64,000 nt of DNA from Roseiflexus castenholzii DSM 13941 (GCF_000017805.1 NC_009767.1:2232001-2296000); one strand, 5' to 3'; counted from the first letter of the stretch, positions 43,090 to 52,865 are shown. Translations and numbers: made by a program. Notes: generated by a model from the letters alone, not told the origin.

Positions 43090-44592
43090 ATGGGTATGGA
43101 TGTTCTGTTAGTGCTGCCGGTGCTTATTCCGTTCATCACCGGTATTGTCATGCTCGTATTCTGGGGGCGACGCGACATTCACCGCGCCTTGAACGTCGTT
43201 GGCGCGGCGCTGCTGCTGGTTGCCGGCATTGCGTTGTTGGATGGTGTGTCGCGCAATGGCATTCAGGCGACGCAGTTGGGCAACTGGCCCGCGCCGTTCG
43301 GTATTTCGTTCGTCGCCGATCTTCTCAGCGCCATCATGGTGGTCATCACCGGATTGACGGCGCTTGCAGTCGCTGTGTATTCATTGGGCAGCATGGATGA
43401 AGCGCGCGAGCGGTTTGGCTACTATCCGTTGTTGCACATCATGTTCATGGGCATCTGTGGCGCGTTCCTGACGGGTGATATTTTCAATCTGTATGTCTGG
43501 TTCGAAGTGCTGCTGATGTCGTCGTTCGTGCTGATGGCGCTGGGGGGCGAACGGGCGCAACTTGAGGGGTCGATCAAGTATGTGACGCTCAACCTGCTCT
43601 CTTCAGCACTCTTCCTCAGCGCCGTCGGAATCCTGTATGGCGCGGTTGGCACGCTCAATATGGCCGACCTGTCGCAGCAGTTGTCGCTTCTCAATCAGCC
43701 TGGGCTGGTGACGACGCTGGCGATGCTGTTTCTGACGGCGTTCGGCATCAAAGCCGCGATCTTTCCGCTTTTTGCCTGGCTGCCGGCATCGTATCACACG
43801 CCACCCATTGCGGTTTCGGCGATCTTCGCCGGTCTGTTGACCAAGGTTGGCGTCTATGCATTGATCCGGGTATTCTCGCTGTTGTTTGTGCAGAACATTG
43901 CGCTCACCCACGGATTGATCCTGGCGCTGGCGGGTTTGACGATGGTGACCGGGGTGCTTGGCGCGGTGGCGCAAAATGAGTTCCGCAGGGTGTTGTCGTT
44001 CCATATCATCAGCCAGATCGGCTACATGATCATGGGGTTGGGGCTGTTCACGTCGCTGGCGCTGGCGGGAGCAGTTTTTTACATCATGCACCATATTATT
44101 GTGAAGATGAACCTGTTTCTGGTGAGCGGCGTCGTTCATCGCCTGCGCGGGTCGTATGAACTGAAAGACCTTGGTGATGTCTACAAGGTGTATCCCTGGC
44201 TGGCGATCCTGTTCCTGATCCCGGCGTTTTCGCTGGCAGGCTTTCCGCCACTCTCTGGATTCTGGGCGAAATTGATGCTGGTGCAGGCTGGATTGCAGGT
44301 CGAACAGTATGTCATTGTTGCCGTATCGCTCGTCGTCAGTTTGTTGACGGTCTTCTCGATGACCAAAATTTGGGCGGAGGCGTTCTGGAAGAAAGCGCCG
44401 GCGCCGACCCAATCGAATACGCAGAGTCTGGCATTCATGGTCGTTCCGGTCGTCGGGTTGGCGCTGGTGACCGTCGTGATTGGGTTATCGGTGCAACCGT
44501 TCTACGATCTGGCGCAGCGCGCCGCCGATCAACTGCTCAACCCGGCGGAGTACATTGCAGCGGTGCAGAGTGCGTCGCTGGCGCTCCGGTGA
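43090..44592 (+). CDS. mrpD: Mrp Na+/H+ antiporter subunit D
   Basis: The 500-aa NuoM/N-like subunit carries the functional Glu in LYVWFEVLLMSSFVLMAL and the lysine-bearing helix IKAAIFPLFAWLPASYHTPP. About 14 helices are evident. It starts 37 bp after mrpC, the largest gap in the operon. Confidence 0.95.
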   Translation: MGMDVLLVLPVLIPFITGIVMLVFWGRRDIHRALNVVGAALLLVAGIALLDGVSRNGIQATQLGNWPAPFGISFVADLLSAIMVVITGLTALAVAVYSLGSMDEARERFGYYPLLHIMFMGICGAFLTGDIFNLYVWFEVLLMSSFVLMALGGERAQLEGSIKYVTLNLLSSALFLSAVGILYGAVGTLNMADLSQQLSLLNQPGLVTTLAMLFLTAFGIKAAIFPLFAWLPASYHTPPIAVSAIFAGLLTKVGVYALIRVFSLLFVQNIALTHGLILALAGLTMVTGVLGAVAQNEFRRVLSFHIISQIGYMIMGLGLFTSLALAGAVFYIMHHIIVKMNLFLVSGVVHRLRGSYELKDLGDVYKVYPWLAILFLIPAFSLAGFPPLSGFWAKLMLVQAGLQVEQYVIVAVSLVVSLLTVFSMTKIWAEAFWKKAPAPTQSNTQSLAFMVVPVVGLALVTVVIGLSVQPFYDLAQRAADQLLNPAEYIAAVQSASLALR

Positions 44593-44601
44593 GGTGCCAT
44601 C

Positions 44602-45072
44602 ATGTTTTTGTTGAACATTTTGCTGGCGATTGCCTGGAGTGCGTTGACCGGTCAGTTCACGCCGCTTGATCTGGCGTTTGGCTTTGTGCTTGGATACGGC
44701 ATTCTCTGGATACTGCGCCGGCAACTGCGCGGTGAGCGCTACTTCGTCAAGGCGCCGCAGATGGTCCGTTTTGTGGTCTACGTACTGTGGGAAATCATTC
44801 TGGCGAACCTTAATGTGGCGCGCGTTGTGCTGCTGACGCCAAAAGAGCGGATCAAACCCGGCATCGTCGCTATTCCGCTCGACATTCGCTCCGATGCGGA
44901 AATCACCATGCTTGCCAATCTGATCACGCTGACGCCGGGCACGTTGAGCCTTGATGTGGCTGACGACCGCAGTTGCCTGTATGTGCATGCCATTGATGTT
45001 GGCGACCCGGAACAGTTCCGGCGCGGGATTAAAGAAGGATTTGAGCGTTTAGTGTACGAGGTGTTCAACTGA
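44602..45072 (+). CDS. mrpE: Mrp Na+/H+ antiporter subunit E
   Basis: The 156-aa subunit has a short membrane part and a cytoplasmic part with the MrpE signature ANLITLTPGTLSLDV and the preceding PLDIRSDAEITML. It overlaps mrpF by one base. Confidence 0.95.
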   Translation: MFLLNILLAIAWSALTGQFTPLDLAFGFVLGYGILWILRRQLRGERYFVKAPQMVRFVVYVLWEIILANLNVARVVLLTPKERIKPGIVAIPLDIRSDAEITMLANLITLTPGTLSLDVADDRSCLYVHAIDVGDPEQFRRGIKEGFERLVYEVFN

Positions 45073-45335
45073 TGGTGCAGATAATTGCGCTCTGGGTTGT
45101 GCTGCCGCTGCTGAGCATCGCGGTTGCGTTGCCGGTCATTCGCCTGGTGCGGGGACCAAGCCTGCCGGATCGCGTGGTGGCGCTCGATGTGATGGGAACG
45201 ATTGCCATTGCGATTTTCGCAGCGTATGCGCTGACCAATAGCAAGCCTGCTTTTCTCGATGCGGCGCTGGTGGTCGGGTTGATCGGCTTTATCGGGACAA
45301 TCGCGTTTGCGTACTATACGGAGCGGCGGATATGA
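45072..45335 (+). CDS. mrpF: Mrp Na+/H+ antiporter subunit F
   Basis: The 87-aa subunit has three hydrophobic helices and the conserved LVRGPSLPDRVVALD motif. It overlaps both neighbours. Confidence 0.95.
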   Translation: MVQIIALWVVLPLLSIAVALPVIRLVRGPSLPDRVVALDVMGTIAIAIFAAYALTNSKPAFLDAALVVGLIGFIGTIAFAYYTERRI

Positions 45336-45763
45336 TCGGCCTGATTCAAGAGATCGTCAGCGCTGTGCTTCTCGTGATCGGAACGCTCCTGCTGCTGCTG
45401 GCGGGCATTGGTATCGTGCGCATGCCCGATATTTTCCTGCGTATGTCGGCGGCGTCGAAGGCGTCGTCGCTTGGCGCCGGATGCGTGTTGCTGGCGGTCG
45501 CGGTGTCGGCGGCTGATATTGCGATCACGGTGCGCGCGGTCGCGGGGGTGCTCTTCCTGTTCCTCACTGCGCCGGTGGCCTCGCACATGATTGGGCGCGC
45601 AGCGTATATGATCGGCGTTCCGCTCTGGAAAGGGACGCTCGTCGATGAACTCAAAGGGCACTATGATACGCGCCGCCACACGCTGCGCGGTGTCGATGAC
45701 GCCTCTCCGCGTCCGCAACGCGGCACTGGCCCGTTGGGGGATGTGCGGGACGCGGGCAGGTGA
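45332..45763 (+). CDS. mrpG: Mrp Na+/H+ antiporter subunit G
   Basis: The 143-aa subunit carries GIVRMPDIFLRMSAASKAS, the MrpG/MnhG signature, and the FLTAPVASHMIGRAAY helix. The C-terminal ~30 residues are polar. It closes the seven-gene operon, which has the standard A-G order. Confidence 0.95.
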   Translation: MIGLIQEIVSAVLLVIGTLLLLLAGIGIVRMPDIFLRMSAASKASSLGAGCVLLAVAVSAADIAITVRAVAGVLFLFLTAPVASHMIGRAAYMIGVPLWKGTLVDELKGHYDTRRHTLRGVDDASPRPQRGTGPLGDVRDAGR

Positions 45764-45795
45764 TGCCAGTGATGAGTGACGAGTATTTGTAGTTT

Positions 45796-45935
45796 GTAGA
45801 TCGGAACATGGGAATCCACTCAGACCACGAAGGATTACAAAAAGAGAGAGTGCAGTGCTTCGTGCTTTTTCGTGCTCTTGGTGGAAGAAAAGAAGTGCAT
45901 CCACGAAGGTCACAAAGGAGCACGAAGCGCGGGAA
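45796..45935 (+). repeat. ~140-bp direct repeat, copy 1
   Basis: Starts at GTAGATCGGAACATGGGAAT and recurs at 46061-46202. The unit contains CACGAAG motifs and inverted CTTCGTG, able to form hairpins. Confidence 0.88.
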
Positions 45936-46060
45936 CTGTGATAAAGTCTTATTCAAGGACGCGGAGGTGCAAAGGGTTTTTGGATTAAGCGCCTCTACGG
46001 ATGGCAGAGTGTTGAGCGTCATGCTTCACGCTCTCTCGTGATCTTTGTGGAGAATAATGT
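45936..46060. other. Spacer between the two ~140-bp direct repeats
   Basis: No gene is recognised in this spacer. Together with the flanking repeats it fills the gap between mrpG and the acyl-CoA synthetase. Confidence 0.5.
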
Positions 46061-46202
46061 GTAGATCGGAACATGGGAATCCACTCAGACCACGAAGGAT
46101 TACAAAAAGAGAGAGCGTCGTGCTTCATGCTTCGTGCCCTTTCGTGCTCTTGGTGGAAGAAAAGAAGTGCATCCACGAAGGCCACGAAGGGCGCGAAGGG
46201 AG
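46061..46202 (+). repeat. ~140-bp direct repeat, copy 2
   Basis: Second copy, nearly identical over its first 60 bp, with small changes in the CACGAAG part. It ends about 50 bp before the stop of the acyl-CoA synthetase. Confidence 0.88.
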
Positions 46203-46251
46203 GAGACAGCACTGGCATCTCGTCGCGCGATATTCGATCCTGAAGAGTGCG

Positions 46252-47829
46252 TCATGACTTCGGTCCCGCCTCAGCATCAGGCGAACGGTGCGCAGAGAGA
46301 CCGGCATACCGTTCGACCAGCCGGTTCTTCTGTATCTTTCCGGTTGCTGTTTTAGGGAAAGACTCCACGAACTCCACGACCTGCGGACATTTGAAATCCG
46401 CCAGGTGCGCCCGGCAGTGCTCAATAATCGTTTCGGCGCTCACAGAGATGCCAGGATGAGCAACGATGAACGCAGCAACCTGCTCGCCCCAGATTGGATC
46501 GGGTAATCCGACCACGGCCGCTTCCGCCACTGCCGGGTGTCGGTAGAGCACTTCCTCGATTTCCTTGGGGTAGATATTCTCACCGCCCCGGATGATCATC
46601 TCCTTCTTGCGCCCGACGATGAAGAAGTAGCCCTCGGCGTCGCGCGAGCCGAGATCGCCAGTGAAGAGCCATCCATCCCGAATGGCAGCGGCAGTCGCTT
46701 CGGGATTTTTGTAGTATCCCTGCATCACGTTCGGACCGCGGATGACAATCTCGCCTACGGTCCCCGGCGGCACAGGCTGTCCCTGGTCATCCACAATACG
46801 AACCTCCTGACCGGGAAGCGCCACACCAATCGAGCCGATCTTGCGAGGGCGACCGTCCAGTGGGTTGAGCGTACTGACGCATGTGCCCTCGCTCAACCCA
46901 TACCCCTCCAGAATGAACGCCCGATATATCTGCTCGAAACGCTCGAATACCTCAACCGGCATCGGGGCGGCGCCGCAGATGCATACCCGCAGGCTGCTCA
47001 GATCGTACTGCCCGGCATCGGGCAGATTGTTGAGAATGGCGTAAATCGTCGGCACGGCGCTGAAACTGGTGGCGCGGTAGCGCGCTAGCGCTGGCAGGAA
47101 CTCACGCGGTGAGAATCCTTCCAGGAGAATCAAGGCGCCGCCCTGGTGCAATGCTGAAAGAACGCTGGCGACCTGCGCATTGACATGGAAAAGGGGCAAC
47201 ATACACAGCAACCGATCTGCCTCGCTGATCTGGCAGGCTGTCGCATACGACCAGACATCGAACAGGTAGTTGCCATGCGAGAGTAAGACTCCTTTCGGTC
47301 GTCCTGTCGTTCCAGAGGTATAGATAATGCTGGCGATGTCCTCTGGTCCCACGGCTGCGCTGACCGGATGATCGCCGGCAGCGGAGAGACTGGTGAAAGG
47401 ATGCAGCGTCCGTGTGATCGATGTTTCCGGGACGGCGCCGACAATCACGATATGGCGCAACTGCGGGCATCCGTCGAGCGCCGGAGCGATGATCGGCAGC
47501 AGGGTGTCAGCAACGACCAGCACCACGCTGTCGGAGTTTTGCAAGATGTACCCCACTTCTTCGGCTTTCAGGCGCGGGTTGATCGGCACGGCGACGGCGC
47601 CGAGCGCTGCACAGGCGAAGAAGATGGTCAGAAACTCGGGGCAGTTGCCGAGTAATAGAGCGACTTTGTCGCTATGCTCCACACCAAGCGCACGAAGTCC
47701 ATGAGCCGCCTGACGCACCTTTCGGGTAAACTCCGCGTAACTGATCTCCTCGTCGCGCCAGTAGAGATAGACCTGATCGTTTCGGGCAGCCGCCTGTCGT
47801 TCCAGTAGAGCGTAGAGTGACGTGTCCAT
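46252..47829 (-). CDS. AMP-forming acyl-CoA synthetase
   Basis: The 525-aa ANL-superfamily enzyme has the P-loop YTSGTTGRPKG, the GYGLSEGT segment, the hinge FTGDLGSRDAEGYF and the C-terminal catalytic lysine in PKTATGKIQKN. The acyl substrate is not readable. The gene lies 56 bp downstream of acxC on the same strand, so it may activate the acetoacetate made by acetone carboxylase, or an unrelated fatty acid. A stable hairpin lies in the gap. Confidence 0.9.
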   Translation of the reverse strand: MDTSLYALLERQAAARNDQVYLYWRDEEISYAEFTRKVRQAAHGLRALGVEHSDKVALLLGNCPEFLTIFFACAALGAVAVPINPRLKAEEVGYILQNSDSVVLVVADTLLPIIAPALDGCPQLRHIVIVGAVPETSITRTLHPFTSLSAAGDHPVSAAVGPEDIASIIYTSGTTGRPKGVLLSHGNYLFDVWSYATACQISEADRLLCMLPLFHVNAQVASVLSALHQGGALILLEGFSPREFLPALARYRATSFSAVPTIYAILNNLPDAGQYDLSSLRVCICGAAPMPVEVFERFEQIYRAFILEGYGLSEGTCVSTLNPLDGRPRKIGSIGVALPGQEVRIVDDQGQPVPPGTVGEIVIRGPNVMQGYYKNPEATAAAIRDGWLFTGDLGSRDAEGYFFIVGRKKEMIIRGGENIYPKEIEEVLYRHPAVAEAAVVGLPDPIWGEQVAAFIVAHPGISVSAETIIEHCRAHLADFKCPQVVEFVESFPKTATGKIQKNRLVERYAGLSAHRSPDAEAGPKS

Positions 47830-47846
47830 AGTTCCTTATCCGAACT

Positions 47847-47879
47847 GAACCTGCGGGAAGACGTGCTCCCCGCAGGTTC
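47847..47879. promoter_or_regulatory. Hairpin between acxC and the acyl-CoA synthetase gene
   Basis: GAACCTGCGGG and CCCGCAGGTTC form an 11-bp perfect stem with an 11-nt loop. With no U-run it is more likely a processing or stability element than a terminator. Confidence 0.5.
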
Positions 47880-47885
47880 GGCTGT

Positions 47886-48374
47886 CTACAACTCGCGCCC
47901 CAGCCACTCCCGATAAAATGTTTCCAGATCAGGCTGGAAACTATGAACGATGGGATAACCCGGAGGAACTGCTTCTACTTCGAGCAGGGTCCCATCAAGG
48001 GGGTCAATGTACTCGCGCAGCTCCATCCAGCCCGGCGTGCAGTGCATCATTGCCGGGTAGAGTTCTTGCAGGCTTGCCTCGGTATCGCGCACCCGGATGC
48101 GCGCTTTCAGCTTCCAGTTCTGACGGTAGTCGCCGAACTCATAGCCGCTGCGACTTTTCGTAACAATGCTCCCATCCGCCTTGCGCACGATAAACAGGTG
48201 TGGTCCCAGCGGCAGAAGGATCTGGTCATCCCATGGAACCCGTTCCTGTAACACGGCGATGTATTTGTCGAAGCGGTCGGGGTCTTTGAAGTTGCTCATC
48301 ATCGCCTTGAGTTGCGGCCATTCCAGCCTGCCGTCAACCAGATCGGCGATGGTCGAGATGTCGTAGTGTGTCAT
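47886..48374 (-). CDS. acxC: Acetone carboxylase gamma subunit
   Basis: The 162-aa protein matches the small gamma subunit family: the N-terminal half includes LVDGRLEWPQLKAMMSNFKD, the middle RSGYEFGDYRQNWKLKARI, and the C-terminal half HCTPGWMELREYIDP and LLEVEAVPPGYP. This subunit is specific to acetone/ketone carboxylases, so its presence separates this cluster from ordinary hydantoinase operons. The start at 48374 has GGAG 7 nt upstream. It is 16 bp after acxB. Confidence 0.92.
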   Translation of the reverse strand: MTHYDISTIADLVDGRLEWPQLKAMMSNFKDPDRFDKYIAVLQERVPWDDQILLPLGPHLFIVRKADGSIVTKSRSGYEFGDYRQNWKLKARIRVRDTEASLQELYPAMMHCTPGWMELREYIDPLDGTLLEVEAVPPGYPIVHSFQPDLETFYREWLGREL

Positions 48375-48390
48375 TGCGTTGCTCCACAAT

Positions 48391-50604
48391 TTACAGTGAC
48401 CAGTCATCGTCCAGTCCCCAGAACGAGCGGAAGTGTGCCGCCCATGTTGGGCTGAGACTCATGCTCTCCTGGTACATTTGCCGCACCGGCTCGATAAAAT
48501 TCTTCTGCACAACCCTGGTTCGCTGCTGCGCCATCCACTCGTCCACCGGTATGCTCTGCTCGATGCGCTCGCGCCGCATGGCAGCCCGGCGTTCTTCGGT
48601 CGCCTCGGCGTCCAGTTCCCATTCACCCGCAGCGTTCTGGAACGCAACCACGCCATAGGTGCTCGCGGCAAAGCGCGGCAGCAGATACCCCTCGTTCAAA
48701 TCGCGCACCACTGCCGCCGGATCGCGTTCCAGCACATCACCCAGGCCGTTGCCGCCGCGCAGAACGCTCAGATAGAGGTCGTACTCTGCGTGCGGATCGG
48801 GCAGGTGAATGGTGCGCTTATCGCGTTCGAGCACGCCTTCGACGTGCGCGACCATCTGGCTGTTCTCAGGGTCCTCGTCGCTGATCGGATACGGCAGTTG
48901 GTGGGCGATGCGGCGCGCCATGTCGGTATGCTTGACACTCTGGCGATAGCCGGCGAACGCCGGATAGCCGCCGAAGAGACCTGTGCCGAGGAAGACATTC
49001 CCTTCGCCGAGATTGTAGAGCACCTGAGTGGGGGTGTTGTAGACCATTCGAATGGACTCGAAGCCGCTGCCGCCACGGAACTTGCCCGGTCCGAACGAAT
49101 TGGGACGGATGCGTCGACTAAGGTAAAGCAGTGGTTCGAGGATTTCCCAGGCTTCGACATCGCCCATATCGCCTTCCGGGTTCCACATGGCGGCGCAGGT
49201 ATCCTCGCCATCCATGACGTACCGCGCCGATGTGCCGCACGAACTCATCTCGAAGTTGGTCCAGGCGCCGGGTTGACCGTAATGATTGGGTCCCCCGCCC
49301 TGCGTCATATTCCAGGTGCCCGGGTACCCTGCAATGACCTCTTCCAGGTATCCTCGACCGACATACGCCATGCTCAAGGCGCGGAAGATGCCGGAATAGC
49401 CGGGGATGAGATAGACCCAGGCAATGCTGACCGAGCAGAACTTATTATCGGGATTCGCCCACGAACCGTAAGGCAGGTTATTCTGGATGGCGAAGTAGGC
49501 GCCATCATTGACTTTATCGTTGGGCACGAGCGTCTGGGTCAGCAACACCCACAACCCGCCCTGCATCGCGCTCGGCGGAGCGTTGAATGAATGGTAGCCC
49601 CATTTGCTCGCCCCCTCGAAACTGACCTTGAATTCGCCTTTGGACCCGATCTCCACGGTCAGCGGTGCGTGCATCAACGTGTCTTTCGCCGCCTCTGGCG
49701 ACAACCGCCCTGCTTCGCCGCCGAACGTCACATCCATAAAACTCGGCACACTGTACGTGCCGGGGATGGTCAACTCCCTGACGCGCTGGACAAACGACCG
49801 GCGCCCATCTTCGATCACTTCACGAATAAACCGCTTGTAGGTCTCGATGCCTTCTTCACGGATGACTCGATGGACGGCTTCTTTGATCATCTGGCAACCG
49901 GCGATCCGTGTCTGCTGGTCGAGCATCCAGTAGAACGGTAATCGCACGGCGGTCTGACAGCGCAGCACATAGTCGCGGTGCAATCGGTTCTTCGAGCCGA
50001 CTTTTTGCGCTGAAAGCATGAAGCCGTCTTCGTAGCGATGGATTGGACCCATCGGCATGCCGGAGGGCAATGGTGCGCCGACATCGATCACATGAGTCAC
50101 ACCAGCCGCCCAACCAATCAGTTCGCCCTCCCAGAAGATCGGCAGAATATCCTGGACATCGGCGTTATGCACATCACCAATGAAGGCATCGTTGTTGCAG
50201 AAAATGTCGCCATCTTCGATGCCGGGATTCTCTTCGTAGTTGTTGCGGATCATCCACTTGATCGCGTCGGACATAGTATGCACGTGGACCATGATCCCGG
50301 TCGAGAGGGTGATACTGTCACCTTCGGGGGTGTAGAGGGCGAAGCAGAGTTCGCCGATCTCGCGCACGATAGGCGATGCCGAGATGTTCAGCGCCGTCTC
50401 GCGGGCATTAACCATGCCGCCGCGTAAACGCGAGAAGAGTTTCTCGTAGCGGATCGGGTCTTCTTCCTTGAGCGTCAGGCGTTCAATGCCGTAGTAGCGC
50501 CCGGTTTCGGCAAAGAGGCGCTCACTCTCTTCCAGCATTGATCGAAGCGTTCGCCCGTTCCAGCCAATGCCGGCACTGGCAGTCGTATCGGTCATGATGG
50601 TCAT
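48391..50604 (-). CDS. acxB: Acetone carboxylase alpha subunit (HyuB-like)
   Basis: The 737-aa protein belongs to the hydantoinase B family. GDIFCNNDAFIGDVHNADVQD and WAAGVTHVIDVG correspond to the metal-site region of these proteins. In characterised enzymes the alpha2beta2gamma2 complex carboxylates acetone to acetoacetate with two ATP. Size and position between the HyuA-like and gamma genes match Xanthobacter acxB. AAGGAGA lies 8 nt upstream of the ATG at 50604. Confidence 0.92.
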   Translation of the reverse strand: MTIMTDTTASAGIGWNGRTLRSMLEESERLFAETGRYYGIERLTLKEEDPIRYEKLFSRLRGGMVNARETALNISASPIVREIGELCFALYTPEGDSITLSTGIMVHVHTMSDAIKWMIRNNYEENPGIEDGDIFCNNDAFIGDVHNADVQDILPIFWEGELIGWAAGVTHVIDVGAPLPSGMPMGPIHRYEDGFMLSAQKVGSKNRLHRDYVLRCQTAVRLPFYWMLDQQTRIAGCQMIKEAVHRVIREEGIETYKRFIREVIEDGRRSFVQRVRELTIPGTYSVPSFMDVTFGGEAGRLSPEAAKDTLMHAPLTVEIGSKGEFKVSFEGASKWGYHSFNAPPSAMQGGLWVLLTQTLVPNDKVNDGAYFAIQNNLPYGSWANPDNKFCSVSIAWVYLIPGYSGIFRALSMAYVGRGYLEEVIAGYPGTWNMTQGGGPNHYGQPGAWTNFEMSSCGTSARYVMDGEDTCAAMWNPEGDMGDVEAWEILEPLLYLSRRIRPNSFGPGKFRGGSGFESIRMVYNTPTQVLYNLGEGNVFLGTGLFGGYPAFAGYRQSVKHTDMARRIAHQLPYPISDEDPENSQMVAHVEGVLERDKRTIHLPDPHAEYDLYLSVLRGGNGLGDVLERDPAAVVRDLNEGYLLPRFAASTYGVVAFQNAAGEWELDAEATEERRAAMRRERIEQSIPVDEWMAQQRTRVVQKNFIEPVRQMYQESMSLSPTWAAHFRSFWGLDDDWSL

Positions 50605-50647
50605 AGTAACGTCTCCTTTAGCAATGTGCGATCATGGGTTCTACGCC

Positions 50648-52795
50648 TTATGCCGGCCGCATATGAAAAATGTCATTCCGGTCCAGCCACACCTGTCGAT
50701 CGGGCGGGACGACCAGCGTACACGCCGGCGCTTCGATAATTGCCGGTCCGACGATCCGGTTGCCAGCGTGCAGGCGATCCATCGCAAAAATCGGCGTGGG
50801 GACCCAGGCGCCCTTCCAGTAGACCTCGCGGATGCTGATCTGCGCTTCTGGATCGGGAACGATTCCTGTCTCGGCACGGTGCGGCAGCGCAGGTTTTTCC
50901 ACGTCCACCGAGCCGGTCATGATCGCCCGGGTCGCCAGATAGCCGAAATCGGGCGTGCGCGCTGCGTTGTAGTAGATTTTGGCATAGAGGTCATCGAAAG
51001 CGCGGAGCAACTGAAGAATATCGCCCGGTTCCTCGATCCGTCGTACCGGCGAACGAAACTCCAGATCGTTGAGTTGCCCGTAGTACTGCATGCGGATGGC
51101 CGGTTTGAAGTCGATCTGCTCGCGGGAAATGCCGCTCTTGGCGAACTCGGCGGCCACTTGATCGGCGAGAGCGTCCCATGCGGCATTGATCACCGCGCCG
51201 AGTTGCATTCTGGCGGTATCGTCGATGCCGGGGAAAATCGGCAGGTCAATCGAGCGATCATAGCGATACTCAAAATCGCCGCATGCACATCCGAACGCCG
51301 AGAAGCCCGGCGCCCAGGTGGGGATGAGCACATCTTCGAAGTTGAGTCCTGCCGAATATCCGCCCACGTGCAGCGGCCCGCCGCCGCCGTAGGAGAGTAA
51401 TGTATAGTTTTCAGGACCGTATCCCTTGCCAATGATCCGCCCCAGCAGATTGTTCTTCAGATTATCCTCAAACAACTCGATCACGCCCGCTGCCGCAGCA
51501 TACACATCAAGCCCGAGTGGTTCGGCGATCTGTTGCTGAACTGCCGCGATTGCGCGCTGCCGGTCGAGCCGGACTTCGCCACCCAAGAAGTTGTCGGGGT
51601 TAAGATAGCCGAGCACGACATTGCAATCGCTGATGGTGACCGTATCTACACCCCCTTCCGGGTAACAGACGCCAACTCGTGCGCCGGCGCTGTCGGGGCC
51701 GATCTCGATGCGACGGTTGCCTGGGTTGACACGCACGAATGAGCCGGTGCCTGCACCAACCGAGTCGATCTGCACCAGCGGAATATTGAGCAAAAAGCGC
51801 GCCACATCCGGCACATTCTTGATCTGAAATTCGCCATCGGTGATCAGCGCAATATCGAAGGATGTGCCGCCAATATCGGTGCAGGCGACGTTGTGCACCC
51901 CTATCCGTTCAGCCAGATACTTTGCCCCGATGACGCCCCCGATCGGACCGGAGATCAAGGTGCGCGCCAGTTCGCGCGCATCTATCGAGATGGTGCCGCC
52001 ATGGCTGGCCATGACCCGCAGGTCGAACGTTGCTCCATGGGCGCGGGTCACGTCGCGCACCTTCTGTAATTGTTCCCGTGACGGTTCAGCGGCATAGGCT
52101 TCGAGGAGCGTCGCGTTCAGGCGAGGAAAATCGGCGCGCAATGGATAGAGTTCGGACGACAGGTAGATCGGTATACGACGACCTTCCGCTGCCATCACTT
52201 CTTCGGCGATCTCTCGCACCCGCTGCTCGTGCGCTGGATTCTTGAAAGAATAAATCAGATTAACGACGATTGAGTCCACGCCCATCGTCAGCAACTGTTC
52301 CACGGCTGCTCGCGCTTCGTGCTCATAGAGTGGGATGGCGACTTTGCCAAAGACATCAATCCGCTCGCGCACGCCAAAGATGCGTTGACGCGGGACCAAC
52401 GGCGGGTTGTGGCGATGAGTGACAATGTGGAGACGATCCGAATAGGAGTATCCCAGATAGGTTTGAATCGCGCGCTCCATGCGCAAATAGTCTTCCATCC
52501 CGGCGGTGACGATGACTCCGACCTTGCGCCCTTTGCGCTCGAGCAGGCGGTTGAGCATTGCGGTACCGGAGTAGATGCCGCTGACCATGGCGCCGAAGGC
52601 TTCTTCGACGCTCATGCCCCAATAGTGCAGCGCGTCGCGCGCCGAGTTGAGAAAGCCAATCGACTCGTCGTGCGGGGTGGTCTGGGCTTTGCCGACGACA
52701 AATTCTCCACGTTCATTGATGATGAACGTGTCGGTCATCGTGCCTCCAGCATCAATGGCCAGAATGCGTGGACGAGACCCCATGCCGTTGCTCAT
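50648..52795 (-). CDS. acxA: Acetone carboxylase beta subunit (HyuA-like)
   Basis: The 715-aa protein belongs to the hydantoinase A family, with the actin-like ATP-binding start LAIDAGGTMTDTFI, phosphate-2 region ACTDIGGTSFDIALI and GGGGPLHVGGYSAG near the C-terminus. It supplies ATP-dependent activation. The length is close to the Xanthobacter subunit (717 aa). The start at 52795 has AAGGAG about 10 nt upstream; the longer frame to 52885 has none. It is the first gene of acxABC. Confidence 0.92.
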   Translation of the reverse strand: MSNGMGSRPRILAIDAGGTMTDTFIINERGEFVVGKAQTTPHDESIGFLNSARDALHYWGMSVEEAFGAMVSGIYSGTAMLNRLLERKGRKVGVIVTAGMEDYLRMERAIQTYLGYSYSDRLHIVTHRHNPPLVPRQRIFGVRERIDVFGKVAIPLYEHEARAAVEQLLTMGVDSIVVNLIYSFKNPAHEQRVREIAEEVMAAEGRRIPIYLSSELYPLRADFPRLNATLLEAYAAEPSREQLQKVRDVTRAHGATFDLRVMASHGGTISIDARELARTLISGPIGGVIGAKYLAERIGVHNVACTDIGGTSFDIALITDGEFQIKNVPDVARFLLNIPLVQIDSVGAGTGSFVRVNPGNRRIEIGPDSAGARVGVCYPEGGVDTVTISDCNVVLGYLNPDNFLGGEVRLDRQRAIAAVQQQIAEPLGLDVYAAAAGVIELFEDNLKNNLLGRIIGKGYGPENYTLLSYGGGGPLHVGGYSAGLNFEDVLIPTWAPGFSAFGCACGDFEYRYDRSIDLPIFPGIDDTARMQLGAVINAAWDALADQVAAEFAKSGISREQIDFKPAIRMQYYGQLNDLEFRSPVRRIEEPGDILQLLRAFDDLYAKIYYNAARTPDFGYLATRAIMTGSVDVEKPALPHRAETGIVPDPEAQISIREVYWKGAWVPTPIFAMDRLHAGNRIVGPAIIEAPACTLVVPPDRQVWLDRNDIFHMRPA

Positions 52796-52852
52796 GCGGT
52801 GCGCTCCTTTGCTCACTGCGAGTGATATGAACTTTGAGGATCGTGGGATCTC

Positions 52853-52865
52853 TGGTATTATGACA
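52853..52865. promoter_or_regulatory. Overlapping divergent -10 elements in the acxA-araC gap
   Basis: TGGTATTAT (plus strand, 52853-52861) and TGTCATAAT (minus strand, 52857-52865) overlap face to face. Polymerase could not occupy both at once, which would couple the two genes. Confidence 0.45.

Noticed and set aside
47847..47879. Hairpin as a rho-independent terminator
   Set aside because: There is no T-run on either strand, and the gene order continues in the same direction 18 bp later.
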